From Acinetobacter sp. MB5 (GTDB taxonomy: Bacteria > Pseudomonadota > Gammaproteobacteria > Pseudomonadales > Moraxellaceae): a stretch of 64,000 bases of DNA. The stretch is from the NCBI RefSeq assembly GCF_003261585.1, contig NZ_POVU01000003.1, positions 62,001-126,000 of the forward strand, read 5' to 3'. Under the pieces are notes generated by a model. It made no database searches and had not been told where the DNA came from. It saw nothing but the letters and a program-made list of their open reading frames with translations. A program made the translations under genes and the position numbers. Below are positions 36,204-44,976 of the stretch, one piece after another; position 1 is the first letter of the stretch; each line of letters starts with the position of its first letter.

Positions 36204-37394
36204 TTATGCCTCCAACGCCTTTTTAGCTTGAGTCGCTAACCATTTCTGGAAGAAGTGTGTTGGTAAGTCCATTTCTGGTGAGAAAACACCACCACCAAAG
36301 CCTGGGGAATGACGTCCTTTTTGCATCGTTTCAACTGCAAATACATCTTCACTAAACACGACTTTCCACGACTCTAAAGTTGCTTTTCGGCATTCGTCGT
36401 ATTTAGGGTCTAATGATTCATCACCCACATAATACAAACGAAGATTTTCAATCGTTTTTTCAGGTGCAACTGGGTCTAACATAATCGCAAAGGCATGGTC
36501 AGCCTGAATACCAATGAGTGCATTTGGGAAAATAGACAGATATTCTGCTTGGCGTAATTTATCTTCTGGCCAGCTTGGAAAAACAGGTAAATGCGTCCCA
36601 GCTGTTGATGATAAATTGTATTTATAACTACCCTGACCTGAGAAGCGATCTTCAATCATAATGTTGTAGTGATCTTCAAGCTTTGAATAGGTATTTAAGG
36701 CAGGGTGTACCCATGGTAAATGGTAAGCTTCACAATAGTTTTCAACAGCAAGTTTCCAGTTACTTTCTACAGGTAATTGGAAAGTCGAACCAATTTTGCT
36801 GGTACGAATTAAATCTAAACCATTTTCACCTAAGAATTCTTTCCAACGTTCTGTAACAGGCGCAATGTGATCTTCAAATGCAGGCGCATCCCCAGAAATA
36901 TTAATAAACACCATGTCCATCCAAATTGCGGAACGAAGTGCTTTTAAGCCATGTTTTTCACATTTAAAACGTTCATCTTTATGCTGACCAATACCACCAA
37001 CATGAGGTGTACCTTTTAAGTTACCATTGATGTCGTAACTCCAAGAATGGTACTGGCAACGAATCACGCCTTCAATCGTGCCTTCGTCTTGTACTAAAAT
37101 CATTCCACGGTGGCTACACACATTATGAAACACTTGTAAGACGCCTTCACGATTACGCATCATTACTAGCGGCATACCCATAAAATTTACAGGTTTTACA
37201 TAGTTATTTTTAGGCAAGTCAGAAGAAAAACCGATACAAACCCAAGTTTTACTTAAAATATCGTCTCGTTCAAAATTAAAATATTCACTACTGGTATATG
37301 CTAAATTTGGCATACCATTTGATTCAGTAATTGAATTTAAAACGTTATCGACTTGCTGAACCGTAATTAATTGCTGGCTAACTCGACTATTCAT
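36204..37394 (-). CDS. Rieske oxygenase alpha subunit, quaternary-ammonium type
   Basis: This 396-residue Rieske non-heme iron oxygenase has [2Fe-2S] ligands C93-x-H95 (NVCSHRG) and C113-x2-H116 (CQYHSW). The mononuclear site reads NYCEAYHLPWVHP with H225 and H230, plus an Asp in FSEDVFAVE. The bridging residue is Glu222, where aromatic-ring dioxygenases have Asp; Glu is also found in carnitine oxygenase CntA. This and the divergent BCCT gene suggest a betaine- or carnitine-like substrate, cleaved or N-demethylated. No ferredoxin or CntB-type reductase is nearby; a rubredoxin reductase fusion is. It is the first gene of the operon. Confidence 0.85.
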   Translation of the reverse strand: MNSRVSQQLITVQQVDNVLNSITESNGMPNLAYTSSEYFNFERDDILSKTWVCIGFSSDLPKNNYVKPVNFMGMPLVMMRNREGVLQVFHNVCSHRGMILVQDEGTIEGVIRCQYHSWSYDINGNLKGTPHVGGIGQHKDERFKCEKHGLKALRSAIWMDMVFINISGDAPAFEDHIAPVTERWKEFLGENGLDLIRTSKIGSTFQLPVESNWKLAVENYCEAYHLPWVHPALNTYSKLEDHYNIMIEDRFSGQGSYKYNLSSTAGTHLPVFPSWPEDKLRQAEYLSIFPNALIGIQADHAFAIMLDPVAPEKTIENLRLYYVGDESLDPKYDECRKATLESWKVVFSEDVFAVETMQKGRHSPGFGGGVFSPEMDLPTHFFQKWLATQAKKALEA

Positions 37395-37521
37395 CTGATG
37401 ATCTCCATATATTTAAAACAAACGCAGAACTCCCTGCGCTGAGTGATTTACATACTCTGCTATCTCTTCTGCGATTGTGTTAAATATCGATACACCCGAC
37501 AAACGACTTTTTAGCTAGGTA

Positions 37522-37611
37522 TGCATGAGTTTTTGTCATCTATTTTTCTTTATAGCTCTTCATTCATACGCAATTGCAATATCTAAAAAATGATGCATGA
37601 CTAAAACTCAC
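37522..37611. promoter_or_regulatory. Two LysR-type T-N11-A sites in the Rieske/BCCT divergent region
   Basis: TGCATGAGTTTTTGTCAT (37522-37539) and TGCATGACTAAAACTCAC (37594-37611) share TGCATGA-N7-TCA, fitting the LysR-type T-N11-A rule. A third copy lies upstream of the lysR gene (40681-40698), differing from the first by one base. They are likely regulator sites. Confidence 0.7.
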
Positions 37612-37642
37612 CCATGGATGAGAATAAATCGGTTGAGCAATC

Positions 37643-37701
37643 TTTATGCTCATCACTACTCTTTTGTGATGAGCATAAATCAGTTAACAGGCTGTTAACT
37701 G
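37643..37701 (+). promoter_or_regulatory. Double hairpin in the BCCT 5' leader
   Basis: Perfect 14-base arms (TTTATGCTCATCAC at 37643-37656; GTGATGAGCATAAA at 37666-37679) enclose a 9-base loop. One base later CAGTTAACAG-G-CTGTTAACTG (37681-37701) forms a 21-bp palindrome. No T-tract follows. A strong AAGGAGGAG (37712-37720) and ATG 37723 come next. They may be protein operators or an RNA control element. Confidence 0.7.
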
Positions 37702-37722
37702 CTACGTATCCAAGGAGGAGCT

Positions 37723-39450
37723 ATGCGCAATACAACACAAGTCTTAAAAGGACTTAACCCCACCGTCTCAGTAGGATCAAAACTACTACTATTTGTTTTT
37801 ATTGCTTTTTGTATTTTTAGAGAACAACAGGCAGGCGAATATTTCCAGTTTATTTCGACCAGTTTGCTAAATAATGCAAAATGGTTTCTTCTCCTACTGG
37901 CAACATTGTTATTGGTTTTTTTAGTTTATTTATGTATGAGTCGCTATGGACATATTCGACTAGGAAAAGATGATGAAAAGCCTGAATACAGCAATATTGC
38001 TTGGATCTCCATGCTGTTTTCCTGTGGAATGGGTGTTGGGCTATTATTTTGGTCAGTAGCAGAACCCATTACCCACTATGCTAGCAATCCTTTTACTCAA
38101 GGTTTCACCGATGAAGCCGCAAGTATGGCAATGCAAATTACATTTTTCCATTGGGGGCTACACCCTTGGGGACTATTTTGTATGGCAGCCGTTGCTCTTG
38201 GTTATTTCTGCTATCGTAAAGACTTACCTTTTGCCATGCGTTCAATTTTATATCCACTGATTGGCAACCGAATTTATGGTCCGATTGGAAATATCGTTGA
38301 TATTTTAACAATTGTGATCACTGCATTTGGTGTTTCTCAATCATTGAGTATGGGAATTTTGGAGCTTAACACAGGGCTTAATCATACTTTTGGCATTAAT
38401 ATTGATGTAAAAATTCAGCTCGCTATGGTCATAGTTTTATGTACTTTGGCGACCATTTCCCTCATGTCAGCAATTAGTAAAGGCTTTAAAGTAATTGCTG
38501 AAGGCAATATGATCATCTCTTACTTTCTAGTTTTTGTCGTGATTGTATTAGGTGCAACTCGTTATATCTTCAATTCTTTCTTTGAAGGGGTTGGTGACTA
38601 TCTACAACATATCGTGGGCATGAGCTTATGGAGTGATGCTCAAAAAGATTCAGGTTGGCAAAACTGGTGGACTGCATATTATTGGCCATGGTGGATGACG
38701 TGGGCACCATTTGTCGGTATGTTTATCGCCCGTATTTCTAGAGGCCGGACAATTCGTGAGCTCATTTGCTGCACCTTATTTGCTCCGACTTTACTAACGT
38801 TCATCTGGATTGCAGCATTTGGTGGTGCTTCACTTAAGATCGAAAAAGAAGCTCGAGCGAATGCAGCACACGAACTAGTGATCAATCAACAACATGTCAG
38901 CAATACTAGCAGTAATGCCAAAGCTGATATTGCAAAGCATGAGCCACATAAAATGTCGATTGCTGAGGCAACCAAAGCAGACCCGACTCGTGCTGTTTTT
39001 GTCTTCTTTGACCACATTAGTTCTAGCTCAACAACTAAAATTTTCCTTAGTTCCCTTCTATGTTTATTGTTGGCAATTCACATTATTACCTTAGTCAACT
39101 CTGGAACCCTAGTGCTATGTTTTCTTGATGCGAATGGAACAACAGATCCGTCTATTAGTATCCGTCTGATCTGGGGAATTATTATTCCATTAATCGGAGG
39201 TGGCTTAATCATCGCTGGTGGGCTTAAAGCCATTCAAACAGCCACCATTATTGCAGGTTTTCCAATTGCAATATTACTGGGAATCATGGCCGTTTCTTTA
39301 TTCAAAAGCTTACGTCAAGAACCACAAGCATGGGCAATGATGCCTGAGCATGTTCGACCAGACTTCTGTAAAGCCGAAAGCGATAAGCCTGTAGATAAAA
39401 ATAGCTCTCTTCAGACAATTTCAAAAGATCATCTCGCCATAAAAGAATAA
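37723..39450 (+). CDS. BCCT family betaine/carnitine/choline transporter
   Basis: This 575-residue, 12-helix transporter has the BCCT hallmark NWWTAYYWPWWMTWAPFVGMFIARISRGRTIRE (aromatic substrate-binding helix) and AWISMLFSCGMGVGLLFWSVAEPITHY. BCCT proteins import quaternary ammonium compounds. A hydrophilic stretch (about residues 366-431, with ARANAAHELVINQQHVS) after helix 8 is longer than in the BetP and CaiT proteins I recall. It is divergent from the Rieske operon and followed by a terminator, so it likely imports the substrate of that operon. Confidence 0.9.
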   Translation: MRNTTQVLKGLNPTVSVGSKLLLFVFIAFCIFREQQAGEYFQFISTSLLNNAKWFLLLLATLLLVFLVYLCMSRYGHIRLGKDDEKPEYSNIAWISMLFSCGMGVGLLFWSVAEPITHYASNPFTQGFTDEAASMAMQITFFHWGLHPWGLFCMAAVALGYFCYRKDLPFAMRSILYPLIGNRIYGPIGNIVDILTIVITAFGVSQSLSMGILELNTGLNHTFGINIDVKIQLAMVIVLCTLATISLMSAISKGFKVIAEGNMIISYFLVFVVIVLGATRYIFNSFFEGVGDYLQHIVGMSLWSDAQKDSGWQNWWTAYYWPWWMTWAPFVGMFIARISRGRTIRELICCTLFAPTLLTFIWIAAFGGASLKIEKEARANAAHELVINQQHVSNTSSNAKADIAKHEPHKMSIAEATKADPTRAVFVFFDHISSSSTTKIFLSSLLCLLLAIHIITLVNSGTLVLCFLDANGTTDPSISIRLIWGIIIPLIGGGLIIAGGLKAIQTATIIAGFPIAILLGIMAVSLFKSLRQEPQAWAMMPEHVRPDFCKAESDKPVDKNSSLQTISKDHLAIKE

Positions 39451-39458
39451 GAAAGACA

Positions 39459-39489
39459 AATAGGGATCTTTTCAGATCCCTATTTTTTT
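39459..39489 (+). terminator. Rho-independent terminator after the BCCT gene
   Basis: AATAGGGATCT (39459-39469) pairs with AGATCCCTATT (39474-39484) over TTTC, followed by a T-tract. It may also serve the convergent lysR. Confidence 0.93.
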
Positions 39490-39538
39490 ATTTTCATCCA
39501 TTTAGATTTCGTTTAACTTCTCAGAAAAAAATAGACTA

Positions 39539-40483
39539 TTAACTTTCGACACCCACTGCATCACTTAAACCAGTTGGTCCTATATCATTTGAAACCTGTT
39601 CCAAAAGCCAGCTGCGAAAACGCTTTACGCTTGAGGAAATTACACCCCGATCTATTGGTTCTAACATACAGAAATTTGCCTGAGTCTTAAGTACAGTATC
39701 TATTGGACGAACCAAAGCCCCTGTTTCTAGATAATCGTTTAATAATGAACTCCAAGCTAATGCGATACCCTGACCATTTATTGCCGCCTGAAGCAATAAT
39801 GGATAATTATTGATATTCACTTTGTTCCTAGGCTTAATGAGAGGATATCCGACTGATTCAAACCATTTTGGCCATGTCATCCAGTCTTGCTGAGATTCAT
39901 CCAAATACAATAAAGTCTTGCCAAAAATTTCCTGAGGATCTTGAGAGCCATTTAATTGTTTAAGGTAGTTTGGGCTGCATACAGGAAAAACCTCCTCAGA
40001 AAATAGAGGAGTAACCTTCATTCCGCTGGGGGGGGTTTTACAGTAAAATAAGGCAATATCACAATCCATTTTATCCAAGTCTAGGATATTTTCTGTAGTT
40101 AAAATCCTTAAATCAATACCTTCTGTTTGCTGAAAATCGGCTATCTTCGGCAATAACCAAAGTGCAGCCATTGCGCTGGTTGTTGCTACAGTGACCTGAT
40201 GTTCACCCTGCCATTTTTTAATTTCAGCTGTTGCCTGTGATACATCCAATAATGCACCATAAATCGCTTGATAATACTGTAATCCTGTAGAAGTTAAAAA
40301 AATATGGCGATTGGCTCTTACAAAGAGCTCTTTACCTAAATATTCTTCTAATTGGCGAATCTGGCGACTAATCGCTCCTTGCGTAACATTTAACTCATTT
40401 GCAGCTTGTGTAAAACTGAGGTGGCGTGCAGCTGCCTCAAATACGATCAGGCTATTCATTGGTGGCAATGGCTTGATTCTCAT
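39539..40483 (-). CDS. LysR-type regulator of the Rieske/BCCT cluster
   Basis: This regulator of about 314 residues is of the GcvA-like LysR group. The N-terminal HTH is NSLIVFEAAARHLSFTQAANELNVTQGAISRQIRQLEEYLG, and the C-terminal effector domain follows from about residue 90. I chose ATG 40483 because AGGAG lies just upstream; the frame also opens with GTG at 40489. It converges on the BCCT gene. A motif in its upstream region (40681-40698) recurs twice between the Rieske and BCCT genes, so it likely controls that cluster and itself. The effector is unknown. Confidence 0.87.
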   Translation of the reverse strand: MRIKPLPPMNSLIVFEAAARHLSFTQAANELNVTQGAISRQIRQLEEYLGKELFVRANRHIFLTSTGLQYYQAIYGALLDVSQATAEIKKWQGEHQVTVATTSAMAALWLLPKIADFQQTEGIDLRILTTENILDLDKMDCDIALFYCKTPPSGMKVTPLFSEEVFPVCSPNYLKQLNGSQDPQEIFGKTLLYLDESQQDWMTWPKWFESVGYPLIKPRNKVNINNYPLLLQAAINGQGIALAWSSLLNDYLETGALVRPIDTVLKTQANFCMLEPIDRGVISSSVKRFRSWLLEQVSNDIGPTGLSDAVGVES

Positions 40484-41157
40484 GGACACTCCTAATTTGT
40501 CCGTTCCTATACTTGATTCTACTAAAATCCAGCATCATCTTTCAGATAATGCAGTAAAACCATTTTCATTCACTTAATGCAATCCCTACAAATAGTTAGA
40601 ACATCAACGTTTGCCTATGTTTTATCTGCAAACAAAATCTCATAATTGAAAAATAATATAAAGTGAGAAAAAGTATTCTTTGCATGAGTTTTTCTCATAA
40701 ATCATACAATAAGCATGCTTTTAAAATTCATATAGACTGGGAACTCTAGGATATAGGTACTTAAAGTACGTCAACTTTTACACACTCAATGCAATCACAG
40801 ATTGTGATTTATCTCATTAAAATTACTCAGTACATTCTGTTTATTTAATCTCAACTGTTTCCCAATCATTCTTATGTTCGATCAATACTATTTTCAGATT
40901 TAAGTAAAGTTTATATATCCCATTCTCAGCAAACTCATGAAATCACAATTGATTTAGAGTTATTTACAATCATTTATATCTAAGAATAAGTTAGTATAAA
41001 TAATTCAAACTTATCTCAGAAAAAAAAGATATTCTCAATCAGGATTTGATCTGCAACATGAGTCAAATTAATTTTTATGCTAATATAGCGCGCTCTTTTT
41101 TAGAGCCTGACACACTGTGCAAGTGCTCAACCCATCAAGGTCTTTGGAGTTATTTAA
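40484..41157. other. Intergenic region lysR-dusA with LysR-motif copy
   Basis: This stretch holds no gene. It contains TGCATGAGTTTTTCTCAT (40681-40698), the third copy of the cluster motif, in which ATGAG and CTCAT form a perfect dyad around five T's. AATCACA-GAT-TGTGATT (40793-40809) is another dyad of unknown role. The right end must hold the dusA promoter. Confidence 0.55.
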
Positions 41158-42177
41158 ATGACTGATATTTCAAAAAATTCAAGCAACTTAATAACTCCCC
41201 GCATCAGTGTCGCCCCGATGATGGATTGGACAACCAAAGACTACCGCTATTTTGCACGTCTGTTTAACCCAAATGTTGTGCTCTACACTGAGATGGTGAC
41301 CACGGGCGCAATCATTCATGGCGATGCGCCACGTCATTTGAATTTCAACCAGCAAGAACACCCGATTGTGCTGCAACTGGGTGGTTCAGATCCTAAAGAT
41401 CTAGCAACCTGTAGCAAAATGGCGCAAGACTGGGGGTATGACGAAGTCAATCTGAATGTCGGCTGCCCAAGTGACCGAGTACAGAACAATAAAATCGGGG
41501 CATGTCTGATGGCAGAGCCTGAATTAGTCGCTGAATGCATTGCATCTATGCAAAATGCTGTGCAAATTCCTGTGCATGTCAAACACCGTATCGGGATTGA
41601 CGACATGCAGTCTTATGAAGAAATGCTGAACTTTGTCGATACCGTGGCAAAAACGGGCTGTACCCATTTTGTGGTGCACGCGCGTATTGCACTCCTCAAA
41701 GGCTTATCGCCTAAAGAAAACCGTGAAGTTCCACCTTTACGCTACGAAGATGTATATCGTTTAAAACAAGACCGCCCACATCTATTTATTGAAATCAATG
41801 GCGGCATCAAAACGGCTGCTGAAACCAAACAGCATTTGCAACATGTCGATGGTGTAATGATTGGTCGCGAAGCCTATCACAACCCTTATCTGTTAGCAGA
41901 GTTAGGCGAACTGTGGAATCTGGAGATGCCTGACCGTTTTGAAATTATGCAACAGATGTTGCCGTATATTGAGCAGCGCATGGCTGAAGGTGCGCCATTG
42001 TCCATCATTACTCGCCATATCTTAGGTTTATTCCAAAATTTACCAGGCGCACGTAAATGGCGTCAGGCACTCAGTGGTGGCAATGCCAAAACCTTTGCCG
42101 ATGTTGAACAAGCCATTGATAATATTCAAGCAGCAATGAAACGTACTGAAGACTATTTACGAGAAGCACAACTTTAA
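41158..42177 (+). CDS. dusA: tRNA-dihydrouridine(20/20a) synthase
   Basis: This 339-residue FMN enzyme reduces U20 and U20a in the tRNA D-loop. Motifs are the N-terminal ISVAPMMDWTTKDYRYFARL, VNLNVGCPSDRVQNNKIGACLM with catalytic Cys116, and FVVHARIALLKGLSPKENREVPPLRYEDVY, which is typical of DusA. The C-terminal helical domain (LPGARKWRQALS) is intact. It stands alone, converging on a DUF1295 gene with a hairpin between. Confidence 0.95.
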   Translation: MTDISKNSSNLITPRISVAPMMDWTTKDYRYFARLFNPNVVLYTEMVTTGAIIHGDAPRHLNFNQQEHPIVLQLGGSDPKDLATCSKMAQDWGYDEVNLNVGCPSDRVQNNKIGACLMAEPELVAECIASMQNAVQIPVHVKHRIGIDDMQSYEEMLNFVDTVAKTGCTHFVVHARIALLKGLSPKENREVPPLRYEDVYRLKQDRPHLFIEINGGIKTAAETKQHLQHVDGVMIGREAYHNPYLLAELGELWNLEMPDRFEIMQQMLPYIEQRMAEGAPLSIITRHILGLFQNLPGARKWRQALSGGNAKTFADVEQAIDNIQAAMKRTEDYLREAQL

Positions 42178-42207
42178 GATTTAAAAGTGATTTAATTAGT
42201 CCAATCG

Positions 42208-42245
42208 ACCTCTTTCAAAAGGCAATACATGCCCATGAAAGAGGT
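42208..42245. terminator. Hairpin between convergent dusA and DUF1295 genes
   Basis: ACCTCTTTCA (42208-42217) pairs with TGAAAGAGGT (42236-42245), with an inner GGC/GCC pair. There is no T-tract, so termination is inferred from its position only. Confidence 0.45.
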
Positions 42246-42270
42246 TCTTGATCTTGCCAATCAACAGACC

Positions 42271-43092
42271 TTAACCCAAATAAATTTTTAAACGCTTTAA
42301 CGAATACAGCGGAATAAACGGAATCAGAATCGGGACTTGCTGTACATACGATTGAAATTCCAAATTTTCAGCATAGCGTTGTTCCTGTTTAAACTCCAAA
42401 CGGCGTGCTGAACCCAGCATAATCAACTCGATACACAACCAGCCAATCAGTGCCAAAAGCAGCGTTGCAACGCCCGACATGACTTGCAGTGCACAAATCA
42501 GATTGCCTGTCCAAAACAGCATTTCCCCAAAATAATTGGGACAACGACTGAAACGATACAGCCCTTGCTGCATAAACTGGTCAGGATTGAATGCCTTAAA
42601 CGCCGTTTTTTGATAATCCGCTAGCATCTCAATCACCACACCCAGTGCCATAAGGGTTACACCCAAATACTGACTGACTTGCGTCGGCTGATGTGCATGT
42701 AACACCCATGCCGCAGGTGCTGCCATCGCTACATATAGGGTAGCAACGGTCAGCCAAATTACGACCTTCAAGAAGCCTTGTAAATGCTGACTTCGCTGTT
42801 TGGATGCCTGTAATTCTTTGGCATAACTCGGTTTACTTTCGCGAGAAATCAGGTAACTCGCCAGTCGAATCCCATAAAAAGTCAATAAACTCAATTGAAT
42901 CACACTGAGTACGGTCAGATGATCCCACCAAATCATTTCAAATAAAATCGCCAAGCCCGTAATCGACAGCCCATAGCCAATACTGATAAACCAGTCTGAA
43001 CGAATAAATCCCAATGCTGAAATGACAAGGCTTAGCGCCAGCGCCCAGCCCATCTGCATTGCAGGAAAATCATGAAAAAATTGTGCGGACAT
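42271..43092 (-). CDS. DUF1295 membrane protein, steroid reductase/ICMT-like
   Basis: This 273-residue integral membrane protein has about seven helices. The C-terminal FMQQGLYRFSRCPNYFGEMLFWTGNLICAL is the DUF1295 signature, related to steroid 5-alpha-reductase and isoprenylcysteine methyltransferase folds. No substrate can be assigned. It stands apart from its neighbours with a short promoter gap to LysE. Confidence 0.8.
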   Translation of the reverse strand: MSAQFFHDFPAMQMGWALALSLVISALGFIRSDWFISIGYGLSITGLAILFEMIWWDHLTVLSVIQLSLLTFYGIRLASYLISRESKPSYAKELQASKQRSQHLQGFLKVVIWLTVATLYVAMAAPAAWVLHAHQPTQVSQYLGVTLMALGVVIEMLADYQKTAFKAFNPDQFMQQGLYRFSRCPNYFGEMLFWTGNLICALQVMSGVATLLLALIGWLCIELIMLGSARRLEFKQEQRYAENLEFQSYVQQVPILIPFIPLYSLKRLKIYLG

Positions 43093-43210
43093 CGTCCCTT
43101 TCCTTGTTCAATTTTAGGCTGAGTATGCATGTGCATTATCGAGCTAAAATTGAGAAGGATTTTAATTTTTGTAACTTTTCAACCAATTACATCATCAAGC
43201 TGTATATGCA

Positions 43211-43825
43211 CTAAATCGAAATGCCTGCTGTGGCAATCCCGTAGATTGCAATGCTGATCAGCAACACACCACAGGTTGCCAAAATTTTGTGGTAAATCGA
43301 ACTTTTAGAAAGTAGGTTAAATACATGATAAACAATAGATAATGTCAGAAAATCCAGAATAATCCACGTCACAATCAGAATCAGCAGGCTGATATTAATA
43401 TTGTCATGCACATGAATAAATTGCGGAAAGAAGGATGAAAAAAAGATGATGTCCTTCGGATTAGACAAACCCACCATCAAGCCTTTTTTAAAGCCGCCAT
43501 CGGCTGGTTTGAGTTGTTGCATGGCAGCATCATGACCTGTATAGAGGTCTCTTAAAATTTCATAACCCAAATAGGCAATATATGCACAGCCCGCGATTTT
43601 AATGCTTAAAAAAATCCACGGTTCGATGCTGAGCAAACCTTTTAAAATCAGAACCGATAAGGCAATCAAAATCAGTGATGCAAAGTTTGTCCCGAAAATG
43701 GTTCTGAGTGCCGCAGCATAACCGCCTTTTAGACCCGCACTTGCCACCAGTAACATCACTGGGCCAGGAATGGCGATCATCACAATGACCGTTGTGGCAT
43801 ATAAAATCAGTTCAAGAAAATGCAT
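43211..43825 (-). CDS. LysE-family amino acid exporter
   Basis: This 204-residue protein has about six helices in the LysE/RhtB pattern: the N-terminal VIMIAIPGPVMLLVASAGLKGGYAAALRTIFG, and FKKGLMVGLSNPKDIIFFSSFFPQF in the middle. Such proteins export amino acids or homoserine lactone. The substrate is unknown. It has its own start and no close partner gene. Confidence 0.85.
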   Translation of the reverse strand: MHFLELILYATTVIVMIAIPGPVMLLVASAGLKGGYAAALRTIFGTNFASLILIALSVLILKGLLSIEPWIFLSIKIAGCAYIAYLGYEILRDLYTGHDAAMQQLKPADGGFKKGLMVGLSNPKDIIFFSSFFPQFIHVHDNINISLLILIVTWIILDFLTLSIVYHVFNLLSKSSIYHKILATCGVLLISIAIYGIATAGISI

Positions 43826-44007
43826 CGAAGTTTTCCTATATTTTTAAAGTGGCTTGGTTTTAGGCTTCTTGAATCAATAATTTTGAAGCTCGATATTTTC
43901 GATTTTTTAAAGCAGGCTCTAGATGGAAAGAATAGAGCAAAAGATCATCTTGTTTTATATAGCACTGCATACACCGCCGACAACGATGTATGCAAAAAAT
44001 GTGAAAA

Positions 44008-44778
44008 TTAAACTGATTTTTTACGCAAAGCTTCGAGTTTTTTCAACACTTCAGCCACAGCAATCATGGCAAAACTGGATGTGACCACCACTGCCGAACC
44101 ATAACCGCCACAACGTAGACCTGCACTTGGGCAAACGTCAGCACTAGAAAACGGATTATCAATCGAGTACACACAGGTAATGCCAAATTTTTCTTTCGGC
44201 TTTTTACAAATGCCTTTGCTGCGTAACTGCGCACGCAATTTTGCCAGCATCGGATCTTGTTCAGTTTTGGACAAATCAGCCACACGAATTTTCAGCGGAT
44301 CGAGTTTGCCACCTGCACCACCAGACACAATCAACGGAATCTTGTTAAAACGGCAGTGCAACATCAAGGCAAGTTTGGCTTTGACATCATCAATACAGTC
44401 CAGAATCACATCAGGCGCATCAACCAAGAATTCTTTAACATTTTCAGGGCTGAGATAATCATCAATCACCTTAACCTGCATACGTGGATTGATCTGACGG
44501 CAACGCTCCGCCATGACCGCAACTTTGTCATGCCCAAGTGTCGAGCTCATGGCAGGTAACTGGCGATTGATATTCGATGCGGCAACCACATCCATATCGA
44601 CAAGGGTTAATCGTCCAATACCTGTGCGTGCCAAGGCTTCAACTGCCCAACTGCCGACACCACCTATCCCGATCACCATGACATGGCTTTGTTCAAACTG
44701 ATTGAAATTCGGCTCACCATAAATTTTGGCAACACCTGCAAAACGGCGGTCATATTCATCATGAGCAAGATCGGTCAT
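44008..44778 (-). CDS. tcdA: tRNA threonylcarbamoyladenosine dehydratase
   Basis: This 256-residue E1-like enzyme converts t6A at position 37 of ANN-decoding tRNAs to its cyclic form. The ATP-binding region VMVIGIGGVGSWAVEALARTGIGRLTLVDMDVVAASNINRQL is present, and a Cys-containing SIDNPFSSADVCPSAGLRCGGYGSAVVV follows. It may need a CsdA/CsdE sulfur partner, which is not in the window. Confidence 0.93.
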   Translation of the reverse strand: MTDLAHDEYDRRFAGVAKIYGEPNFNQFEQSHVMVIGIGGVGSWAVEALARTGIGRLTLVDMDVVAASNINRQLPAMSSTLGHDKVAVMAERCRQINPRMQVKVIDDYLSPENVKEFLVDAPDVILDCIDDVKAKLALMLHCRFNKIPLIVSGGAGGKLDPLKIRVADLSKTEQDPMLAKLRAQLRSKGICKKPKEKFGITCVYSIDNPFSSADVCPSAGLRCGGYGSAVVVTSSFAMIAVAEVLKKLEALRKKSV

Positions 44779-44847
44779 AGCACTAACATTTTAGGAATTG
44801 AAAGACAGGGCAGCTATTTTACTGCTTTTTTCTAGGGAGAGGGAATG

Positions 44848-44880
44848 AAAAAAGCGCCGAGTCTCACTCAGCGCTTTTTT
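44848..44880 (-). terminator. Terminator downstream of acnA
   Basis: AAAAAAGCGC (44848-44857) pairs with GCGCTTTTTT (44871-44880), with an inner GAGT/ACTC stem. It is bidirectional in form. It lies about 100 bases past acnA on the minus strand and would insulate tcdA. Confidence 0.88.
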
Positions 44881-44976
44881 CTAGAACATCAACTAACTTC
44901 TTTCATTAATCCCCTTTTTCTCTCCTTATTCGAGAAATATGAAGCGGCTGAAAATCATAATGAAAGACGTCCAGCA

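Noticed and set aside
43820..44011. 63-codon plus-strand frame between the LysE and tcdA genes
   Set aside because: No ribosome-binding site or recognisable domain; it is probably chance in an intergenic gap.
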